A stretch of 11,308 nt of DNA from the NCBI GenBank assembly GCA_030147455.1, contig JASKZU010000292.1:1-11308 (forward strand), written 5' to 3'. Numbering within the stretch: the first letter of the stretch is position 1; each line of letters starts with the position of its first letter. This DNA is from Planococcus sp. (in: firmicutes) (GTDB lineage Bacteria; Bacillota; Bacilli; Bacillales_A; Planococcaceae). Under the pieces are notes generated by a model. That model saw nothing but the letters and a program-made list of their open reading frames with translations, was not told where the DNA came from and ran no database searches. This document shows, one piece after another, positions 6,630 through 11,308 of the stretch. The translations under genes and the position numbers were made by a program.

Positions 6630-6852
6630 AAACGTTGATGGGAATAGTAAAACGCAGTTTTTCAACAAGAGAGCCGGTGGTTGGTGCAAACCGGCGTTAA
6701 GCGCGTTTGAATCCACCCCGGAGTTGCATGGCGGACAAGCCATTGCCGGTTTAGATGCCGTTATGTGATGAAGAGGATTGGCATTGTGCCGATCAATCAG
6801 GGTGGCAACGCGGGTAGCTCTCGTCCCTTTCCAGGGGACGGGGGCTATTTTT
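6630..6852 (+). ncRNA. T-box riboswitch, serine-specific, serS leader
   Basis: The leader has the T-box parts in order. Stem I carries the GA-rich region near 6636-6650, and an AGAGAG segment leads into a hairpin pairing GCCGGT (6673-6678) with ACCGGC (6690-6695). The specifier region GAATCCAC gives TCC (6712-6714), a serine codon followed by a purine, which would be read by tRNA-Ser(GGA). Stem III pairs GATTGGCA (6776-6783) with TGCCGATC (6787-6794). The conserved T-box AGGGTGGCAACGCG is at 6799-6812; its TGGC (6803-6806) pairs with an uncharged tRNA ending GCCA. A terminator follows. Uncharged tRNA-Ser should favour the antiterminator and switch on serS. Confidence 0.93.
6816..6852 (+). terminator. 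Regulated terminator of the serS T-box
   Basis: AGCTCTCGTCCC (6816-6827) pairs with GGGACGGGGGCT (6835-6846) in a 12-bp stem with two G-T pairs, followed by ATTTTT. It is the off state of the riboswitch. Confidence 0.9.
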
Positions 6853-6894
6853 GTGTTGTTTTTTCTTGTCAGCGAATAATGAGGAGGAATTTCT

Positions 6895-8169
6895 ATGTTG
6901 GATATCCGTTTTGTACGGGAGAATTTTGAAGAAGTAAAAGCAAAGCTCGGTAAGCGAGGGGAAGATATTTCGGTGCTTGATGATTTTGAAGCACTCGATC
7001 AAAAACGCCGCGAACTGATTGTTCAAACCGAGAAATTGAAAGCAGAGCGCAACGAAGCATCCCAGCAAATTGCTGTGATGAAGCGCAACAAAGAAAATGC
7101 AGACGAAGCGATTGCTAAAACACGTGAAGTCGGGGACCAAATCAAAGCTATCGACGACGAACTGCATAATGTCGAAGAAAAGCTCAATTACATTATGATG
7201 CGCGTGCCGAATATTCCGCACGATAGCGTGCCATTTGGCGATTCCGAGGACGACAATGAAGAAATCCGTGTGTGGGGCGAACAGCCGGCGTTTGGTTTTG
7301 AAGCAAAACCGCATTGGGACATTGCCACAGACTTGAACATTGTGGATTTCGAACGCGCCGCAAAAGTAACAGGAAGCCGCTTTGTGTTTTACCGCGGCCT
7401 TGGCGCGCGCCTGGAGCGTGCACTAATCAATTTTATGATGGATCTTCACCAGGAACAGCACGGCTATGAGGAAATGCTGCCGCCGTATATGGTCAACCGC
7501 GAGAGCTTGACCGGCACAGGCCAATTACCGAAGTTTGAAGAAGATGCCTTTTTGATCGAGAAAGAGGATTACTTCCTTATTCCGACCTCTGAAGTGCCGG
7601 TGACAAACTTCTATCGCGATGAAATCCTGGCTTCAGATATGCTTCCGCAAGCGTTCGCCTCCTACAGCGCGAATTCCCGCTCTGAAGCAGGTTCTGCCGG
7701 CCGTGACACGCGCGGGTTGATCAGACAGCACCAATTTAATAAAGTCGAGCTGGTGCGCTTTGTGAAGCCGGAAGATTCCTATGATGAGCTGGAGAAATTG
7801 ACAGGACACGCTGAAAAAGTCCTTCAATTGCTCGGGCTTCCGTACCGCGTCCTGAAGATGTGTACAGCCGACCTCGGCTTTACTGCCGCGAAAAAATACG
7901 ATATTGAAGTATGGATTCCGAGCCAGGAGATGTACCGCGAAATCTCTTCTTGTTCGAACTTTGAAGATTTCCAGGCACGCCGTGCGAATATTAAATTCCG
8001 CCGCGAAGCAAAAGGCAAGCCGGAATTTGTTCATACGCTCAACGGAAGCGGACTGGCTATCGGCCGTACCGTTGCAGCACTCCTTGAAAATTTCCAGCAG
8101 GAAGACGGCTCTGTAGCTATTCCTGAAGTTCTGCAGCCATATATGGGCGGCAAAACAGTAATCCGCTAA
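6895..8169 (+). CDS. serS: Seryl-tRNA synthetase
   Basis: SerRS charges tRNA-Ser with serine, using ATP, in the cytoplasm. The 424-residue protein matches the Bacillus enzyme in length. An N-terminal coiled-coil arm (about residues 30-100), rich in Lys, Glu and Gln, is the part that grips the long variable arm of tRNA-Ser. The class II catalytic core follows, with TSE (231-233) for serine binding, motif 2 (RSEAGSAGRDTRG, from 262) with the RQHQF loop, and motif 3 (LNGSGLAIGRTVAALLEN, 382-399). The residue before the motif 2 arginine is Ser261 where Phe is expected (usually CFRSEAG, here NSRSEAG). The start ATG 6895 has AGGAGG 7 nt upstream. Expression is controlled by the T-box leader, and a strong terminator follows. 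The function is secure. Confidence 0.97.
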   Translation: MLDIRFVRENFEEVKAKLGKRGEDISVLDDFEALDQKRRELIVQTEKLKAERNEASQQIAVMKRNKENADEAIAKTREVGDQIKAIDDELHNVEEKLNYIMMRVPNIPHDSVPFGDSEDDNEEIRVWGEQPAFGFEAKPHWDIATDLNIVDFERAAKVTGSRFVFYRGLGARLERALINFMMDLHQEQHGYEEMLPPYMVNRESLTGTGQLPKFEEDAFLIEKEDYFLIPTSEVPVTNFYRDEILASDMLPQAFASYSANSRSEAGSAGRDTRGLIRQHQFNKVELVRFVKPEDSYDELEKLTGHAEKVLQLLGLPYRVLKMCTADLGFTAAKKYDIEVWIPSQEMYREISSCSNFEDFQARRANIKFRREAKGKPEFVHTLNGSGLAIGRTVAALLENFQQEDGSVAIPEVLQPYMGGKTVIR

Positions 8170-8171
8170 AG

Positions 8172-8204
8172 AAAAAAGACCCGAAACTATTTCGGGTCTT
8201 TTTT
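8172..8204 (+). terminator. Intrinsic terminator of serS
   Basis: GACCCGAAA (8178-8186) and TTTCGGGTC (8190-8198) form a perfect stem with a CTA loop, extended by A6 on the left and T6 on the right. Confidence 0.93.
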
Positions 8205-8239
8205 CATGTGAAACAGGGTAAACAATAAGAAATGGAAGA

Positions 8240-8247
8240 AGGGGTGG
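8240..8247 (+). promoter_or_regulatory. Ribosome binding site suggesting a GTG start for the hydrolase
   Basis: AGGGGTGG ends 5 nt before GTG 8253, and its AGGGG core ends 8 nt before it. The upstream in-frame ATG 8232 has no comparable site, so GTG 8253 is preferred. Confidence 0.6.
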
Positions 8248-8252
8248 TTAGA

Positions 8253-9110
8253 GTGCAACAAGTAGAGTTTCGCTTTATTGAAACGAACGGCATTCGTCTG
8301 CATGTACGGGAAGCGGGACCGGAAGATGGCGAGTTGGTTGTGATGCTGCACGGGTTTCCAGAGTTTTCCTATGGGTTCCACCATCAAATGGATGCGTTGG
8401 CGGCAAAAGGCTACCGGGTCATTGCGCCCGATCAGCGCGGCTATAATTTGAGCGATAAACCGGAAAGCCTGGAAGCGTACAAAATTGACCGGTTGCGCGA
8501 TGACATTACCGGCTTGATCGAAGCGTTTGATGAAACGTCCGCTATTGTGGTCGGCCATGACTGGGGAGGAGCGGTTGCTTGGCATTTGGCGGCAAGCAAA
8601 CCCGAATACGTCAAAAAGCTCGTGGCAATCAATATTCCCCACCCGGCGGCGATGCCACGTGTATTTGCCAAAAATCCGCTGCAATGGGTCAAGAGCTCGT
8701 ATATGGCCTTTTTCCAGCTGCCGGAAGTTCCTGAAAAGCTGATGAGTGCAAACAATTACGAATCTATGGAGCAGGCGATGGCCTCAACGGCAAAACCTGG
8801 CGCTTTTTCTGAAGAAGACCTTGAGCAATACCGGAAAGCTTGGCAAGAGCCTGGTGCTTTGACAGGAATGCTTAATTGGTACCGGGCCATTCGAAAGGGC
8901 AGTTTGCAGCAAGTTCCCACTGCACCGCTTCAGATGCCGGTGCGCATTTTATGGGGGCTTGGCGATCAATTTTTGTCACCCATGCTTGCAAAAGAAAGCC
9001 TGAAGTTCTGCGCCAACGCGGAATTGGTGTGGATCGGTGAAGCGACGCACTGGGTGCACCATGAACAGCCGGCCATCATTAACCGGTTGATCAGCGAATT
9101 TCTGGAATAG
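8253..9110 (+). CDS. Alpha/beta hydrolase, epoxide hydrolase-like
   Basis: The 285-residue protein (292 if it starts at ATG 8232) is an alpha/beta hydrolase of the epoxide hydrolase/haloalkane dehalogenase branch. HGFPEFSYGF gives the oxyanion region. GHDWGG carries Asp103 as nucleophile, the acid is probably Asp238 in GLGDQF, and His266 in ATHWVHHEQP is the general base. In the cap, Tyr150 (SSYMAFFQLPEVPE) and Tyr210 (NWYRA) fit the two tyrosines that open the epoxide ring, which favours epoxide hydrolase over dehalogenase. It resembles the B. subtilis YfhM type in size and motifs. There is no signal peptide, so it is probably cytoplasmic. It lies between serS and tadA, where I know of no such gene in B. 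subtilis, flanked by terminators on both sides. I saw no clear promoter in the short gap before it. The substrate is unknown. Confidence 0.9.
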   Translation: MQQVEFRFIETNGIRLHVREAGPEDGELVVMLHGFPEFSYGFHHQMDALAAKGYRVIAPDQRGYNLSDKPESLEAYKIDRLRDDITGLIEAFDETSAIVVGHDWGGAVAWHLAASKPEYVKKLVAINIPHPAAMPRVFAKNPLQWVKSSYMAFFQLPEVPEKLMSANNYESMEQAMASTAKPGAFSEEDLEQYRKAWQEPGALTGMLNWYRAIRKGSLQQVPTAPLQMPVRILWGLGDQFLSPMLAKESLKFCANAELVWIGEATHWVHHEQPAIINRLISEFLE

Positions 9111-9147
9111 AAAAACGGAAAACCCTAGTCTTGGGTTTTCCGTTTTT
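9111..9147. terminator. Bidirectional terminator between the hydrolase and tadA
   Basis: AAAAACGGAAAACCC (9111-9125) pairs perfectly with GGGTTTTCCGTTTTT (9133-9147) around a 7-nt loop. The long A/T flanks make it work on both strands. The tadA stop codon (9125-9127) lies at the loop edge, so its last codons form one arm. Confidence 0.93.
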
Positions 9148-9616
9148 CTTTGTTGCGTTTACGCAAGTCGCGGAAAAACCCGGTCAGCAACCCGCCGCAT
9201 TCATCCGCCAGTACGCTCTCCGTCACTTCGCATTGGTGGTTAAAGCGCTCATCATTCAAGAGCCGGTACAGCGAATCGACACAGCCTGCCTTTATATCAC
9301 GCGCCCCGTAGACTACGTGCGGAATGCGTGACTGCAAAATAGCGCCTGCACACATTGGGCAGGGCTCTAACGTTACGTAAAGCTTGGTGTCTTCAAGCCG
9401 CCAATTGCCAAGTGCTTCACAGGCTTGTTGGATGGCCAATAGTTCAGCGTGCGTAACGGCGTTTCGGGTTGTTTCCCTCAAGTTGTGCGCGCGTGCAATA
9501 ACGCGGTCGCCGAGAACGATGACCGCCCCGATCGGCACTTCGCCTTTAGCCGCTGCAAGCTTTGCTTCTTCAATGGCAAGCCCCATATAATAATGATCTG
9601 TTTCCATTCCGTTCAT
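9125..9616 (-). CDS. tadA: tRNA(Arg) adenosine-34 deaminase
   Basis: TadA deaminates A34 to inosine in tRNA-Arg(ACG), so that one tRNA reads CGU, CGC and CGA. The 163-residue protein belongs to the cytidine/deoxycytidylate deaminase superfamily. The zinc and catalytic residues are present: His56 and Glu58 in THAEL, and Cys86 and Cys89 in PCPMC. The family C-terminal block follows (GARDIKAG, NDERFNHQCEV, LLTGFFRDLRKRNKEKRK), with a basic tail suited to tRNA contact. The start ATG at 9616 has AGGAG (complement of 9626-9630) 9 nt upstream. The gene is on the opposite strand to its neighbours, divergent from dgk and convergent with the hydrolase. In many Bacillales tadA sits just before the SRP RNA and dnaX; here dgk-dck and a tRNA-Ser lie on its other side. 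The function is secure. Confidence 0.95.
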   Translation of the reverse strand: MNGMETDHYYMGLAIEEAKLAAAKGEVPIGAVIVLGDRVIARAHNLRETTRNAVTHAELLAIQQACEALGNWRLEDTKLYVTLEPCPMCAGAILQSRIPHVVYGARDIKAGCVDSLYRLLNDERFNHQCEVTESVLADECGGLLTGFFRDLRKRNKEKRKTQD

Positions 9617-9638
9617 GCTTCATCGCTCCTTAGGCTTT

Positions 9639-9644
9639 AGTGTA
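9639..9644 (-). promoter_or_regulatory. Candidate -10 element of the tadA promoter
   Basis: On the minus strand TACACT (complement of 9639-9644) matches 4 of 6 -10 bases and would start transcription close to the ribosome site. No good -35 element is visible, so this is tentative. Confidence 0.3.
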
Positions 9645-9725
9645 CCATCTTTTTATCCGGAGAAAGAACCAGAACTTCGTCGAGATTTAGAACGCCATTT
9701 GGCTCTACTTTTAAAATTCTGATTA

Positions 9726-9734
9726 TGCTAAAAT
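9726..9734 (+). promoter_or_regulatory. Extended -10 promoter of the dgk-dck operon
   Basis: TGCTAAAAT is an extended -10 element (TG, one base, then TAAAAT at 9729-9734), about 45 nt before the dgk start. The -35 position (near 9706) is poor, as extended -10 promoters allow. The rest of the tadA-dgk gap holds nothing else I recognise. Confidence 0.6.
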
Positions 9735-9778
9735 AAAAAGCATTGCACTTTACTTGAATAGAAAAAGGGGGACTTCTT

Positions 9779-10417
9779 GTGCCGGTGCCATTTATCACCG
9801 TAGAAGGTCCAATCGGGGTGGGGAAAACCTCGTTGACGAAAGCACTTTCAGAGCATCATCAGTTTCAGCTGCTGAAAGAAATTGTAGATGAAAATCCGTT
9901 TCTAAATAAATTTTATGAAGATATTGAAGAGTGGAGCTTCCAGACGGAAATGTTCTTTCTCTGCAACCGCTATAAGCAACTGACCGACATCAAAAAGAAA
10001 TTCATTTCCAACAACGAACCCGTCGTAGCGGATTACCATATTTTCAAAAACCTGATTTTCGCCAAGCGTACACTGCCGGAAGAAGAATATGCCAAGTATG
10101 AAGCCATCTATAAGATCCTGACGGTGGATACGCCAAAACCGAACATGGTCATTTATTTGCATGCAAGTCTGGATACACTGATGAAGCGCATTCAACTGCG
10201 AGGCCGTGAATTCGAGCAGATGATTACAGCAGATTATATGGAGCAATTATCTGCAGACTACCATGAATTCATCGAACGGTTCGAACGGGAACATTCGGAA
10301 ATTCCAGTGCTTCGCTTTAACGGCGATGAGCTGGACTTTGTGCAAAACCGATCCGATCTCGAAGTGATTTTCAAACAAGTGGAAAAAACGCTTAAAAAAA
10401 GGAGCTTATCAATATGA
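9779..10417 (+). CDS. dgk: Deoxyguanosine kinase-type deoxynucleoside kinase
   Basis: This enzyme phosphorylates deoxyguanosine to dGMP in purine deoxynucleoside salvage. The 212-residue protein is a P-loop deoxynucleoside kinase, with the P-loop GPIGVGKT at residues 10-17. EIVDENPF and EEWSFQTEMFFLCNRY line the substrate site, and the LID arginines lie in RIQLRGREFE. ADYH (84-87) stands where the partner has the DRS motif; I recall this as normal for the Bacillus Dgk type, and it is the main reason for calling this copy dgk rather than dck. The start is GTG 9779, with a GGGGG ribosome site 7 nt upstream. The final TGA overlaps the ATG of the next gene by 4 nt (ATGA), so translation is coupled. 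Family certain; dG preference inferred from similarity to B. subtilis YaaG. Confidence 0.9.
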   Translation: MPVPFITVEGPIGVGKTSLTKALSEHHQFQLLKEIVDENPFLNKFYEDIEEWSFQTEMFFLCNRYKQLTDIKKKFISNNEPVVADYHIFKNLIFAKRTLPEEEYAKYEAIYKILTVDTPKPNMVIYLHASLDTLMKRIQLRGREFEQMITADYMEQLSADYHEFIERFEREHSEIPVLRFNGDELDFVQNRSDLEVIFKQVEKTLKKRSLSI

Positions 10418-11088
10418 ATGAAGATTTGCGCGACAAGTACGGAATTCCAAAAGATGCTGTCATCACTATTGCAGGGACAGTCGGTGTCGGAAAGTCCACG
10501 ATGACAAAAGCGTTGGCGGACGCCTTGCAATTCCGCACGTCGTTTGAAAAAGTAGACGCCAATCCATATCTGGATTTGTTTTATGATGATTTCGAAAAAT
10601 GGAGTTTCCATCTGCAGATTTATTTCTTGGCAGAGCGCTTTAAAGAACAAAAGCGGATGTTTGAATACGGCGGCGGCTTTATCCAAGATCGTTCGATTTA
10701 TGAAGATACCGGAATTTTCGCGAAAATGCATCAGGAAAAAGGAACGATGACGCCGGTGGATTACGAAACATACACAAATTTGTTTGAAGCGATGGTCATG
10801 ACACCGTATTTCCCGCATCCAAACTTGCTTATTTATTTGGAAGGGTCGATCGAGGACATCCTCGGCCGCATCCAGGAACGCGGACGGGCGATGGAGCAGC
10901 AGACGCCTGTTGAGTACTGGCTGGAAATGCACGGACGCTATGAGAAATGGATCGACTCGTTCAATGCATGCCCGGTGTTGCGCCTCAATATCAACGATTA
11001 TGATTTGATGAACGACCCGGATTGCACCGAGCAAATAGTCGAGCGAATCGGCAAATTCATGCAGCAGACTGCCGTACTGCGCAAATAA
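10414..11088 (+). CDS. dck: Deoxyadenosine/deoxycytidine kinase
   Basis: This enzyme phosphorylates deoxyadenosine and deoxycytidine for nucleotide salvage. The 224-residue protein is a homologue of its upstream partner, with P-loop GTVGVGKS (residues 21-28), EKVDANPYLDLFYDD, WSFHLQIYFLAERFKEQ, the canonical DRS motif in QDRSIYEDTGIF (92-94), and LID arginines in RIQERGRAME. The TPYFPHPNLLIYLEG segment and the C-terminal half match B. subtilis Dck (YaaF) closely as I remember it. The start ATG 10414 overlaps the dgk stop, with AAGGAG 9 nt upstream inside dgk. The two kinases together cover three deoxynucleosides; some Lactobacillus pairs form a heterodimer, but nothing here shows whether these do. 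A terminator begins right at the stop codon. Confidence 0.93.
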   Translation: MNEDLRDKYGIPKDAVITIAGTVGVGKSTMTKALADALQFRTSFEKVDANPYLDLFYDDFEKWSFHLQIYFLAERFKEQKRMFEYGGGFIQDRSIYEDTGIFAKMHQEKGTMTPVDYETYTNLFEAMVMTPYFPHPNLLIYLEGSIEDILGRIQERGRAMEQQTPVEYWLEMHGRYEKWIDSFNACPVLRLNINDYDLMNDPDCTEQIVERIGKFMQQTAVLRK

Positions 11089-11122
11089 AAAACCGGAGAC
11101 TGTCCAGCAGTCTCCGGTTTTT
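11088..11122 (+). terminator. Intrinsic terminator of the dgk-dck operon
   Basis: CCGGAGACTG (11093-11102) and CAGTCTCCGG (11108-11117) form a perfect 10-bp stem with a TCCAG loop, flanked by A5 and T5. The flanks could let it act on the minus strand too. Confidence 0.92.
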
Positions 11123-11176
11123 CTATTTCCCAGGAAATATGCCGGGAATAGCGTAAGCATTTAATTTTGGGCAAAA

Positions 11177-11207
11177 GAAAAATTCGTTGCTAATAATAGC
11201 AACGAAT
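11177..11207 (-). terminator. Terminator downstream of tRNA-Ser
   Basis: Arms at 11182-11192 and 11197-11207 (ATTCGTTGCTA and TAGCAACGAAT) form an 11-bp perfect stem with a 4-nt loop. On the minus strand it is followed by a T-run (complement of 11178-11181). It lies about 37 nt past the tRNA 3' end, so it suits that gene. Confidence 0.8.
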
Positions 11208-11243
11208 CAACCTCTATCTACATGCGCGTAGTATTCAAAATAA

Positions 11244-11308
11244 TGGAGGAGGAAGAGGGATTCGAACCCCCGCGGGATTTGACTCCCCTGTCGGTTTTCA
11301 AGACCGAT
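11244..11308 (-). tRNA. tRNA-Ser(UGA), 5' end outside the window
   Basis: The minus strand reads the 3' part of a class II tRNA. It has an anticodon stem TCGGT/ACCGA with loop CTTGAAA (anticodon TGA at 11298-11300, reading UCA), then a long variable arm with a GGGA/TCCC stem, the hallmark of tRNA-Ser. A T-arm GGGGG-TTCGAAT-CCCTC follows, then acceptor strand TTCCTCC and an encoded CCA (complement of 11244-11246). The discriminator is T (U73), where the B. subtilis tRNA-Ser(UGA) I remember has G. The D-arm and 5' acceptor strand lie beyond the right edge. A T-box in this window controls the matching synthetase, but through a different serine codon. Confidence 0.92.

Noticed and set aside
9853..10044. 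ADYH instead of DRS in the dgk product as a sign of inactivation
   Set aside because: As far as I recall this is the normal form in the Bacillus deoxyguanosine kinase type. The P-loop and LID arginines are intact.
10258..11160. A 300-codon open frame on the minus strand opposite dgk/dck
   Set aside because: It lies antisense to two well-conserved kinases, spans their junction and terminator, and its protein is rich in His, Phe, Cys and Ile with no recognisable motif. It is a shadow frame.
11123..11176. Short TTCCC/GGGAA inverted repeat after the dck terminator
   Set aside because: Only 5 bp with a wide loop and no T-run; not enough to call a structure.
1..11308. Mobile elements, CRISPR arrays, toxin-antitoxin or defence systems
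   Set aside because: No transposase, integrase, regular repeat array or defence gene is visible. All gene-sized space is taken by recognisable housekeeping genes, and the gaps hold promoters, terminators and one riboswitch.

Overview
The window looks like a stretch of a Bacillales chromosome close to the replication origin, most probably from a Planococcaceae-type bacterium (Planococcus, Sporosarcina or similar). This is inferred from gene content and order: guaB, dacA, pdxS, pdxT, serS, tadA, dgk, dck and a tRNA-Ser echo the guaB-dacA-pdxST-serS-dgk/dck-tadA neighbourhood of Bacillus subtilis. The encoded GuaB, PdxS and SerRS also align closely with the Bacillus proteins as I remember them. 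Strong AGGAGG-type ribosome sites and intrinsic terminators with long T-runs fit a Firmicute.

Layout, left to right. Positions 2-130 hold the C-terminal end of an unidentified membrane protein, whose stop codon abuts a glutathione peroxidase-like gene (131-607). A promoter then serves guaB (712-2175, IMP dehydrogenase), closed by a terminator. dacA (2282-3574, D-Ala-D-Ala carboxypeptidase) follows and converges on pdxR (complement 3604-5016), a MocR-type regulator of vitamin B6 synthesis, with one bidirectional terminator between them. pdxR is divergent from pdxS-pdxT (5123-6614), which encode the two subunits of PLP synthase. A serine T-box riboswitch (about 6630-6852) controls serS (6895-8169). 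An epoxide-hydrolase-like alpha/beta hydrolase (8253-9110) and tadA (complement 9125-9616) converge on another shared terminator. dgk and dck (9779-11088) form a two-gene operon with a 4-nt ATGA overlap. The window ends inside a tRNA-Ser(UGA) gene on the minus strand (11244-11308), with its terminator downstream.

How the genes work together. Most are housekeeping genes for nucleotide supply (guaB, dgk, dck), translation (serS, tadA, tRNA-Ser), cell wall maturation (dacA) and cofactor synthesis (pdxS, pdxT, pdxR). The best regulatory features are the pdxR/pdxS divergent region, with GGTC-type repeats, and the serS T-box with a TCC specifier and a TGGC tRNA-end-binding bulge.

I found no mobile element, CRISPR array, phage gene or new multi-gene system. 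The points worth a second look are local: departures from conserved motifs in SerRS motif 2 and in the peroxidase, a U73 discriminator on the tRNA-Ser, a terminator-like hairpin inside the first reading frame, and several gene starts where the longest reading frame is not the likely start.
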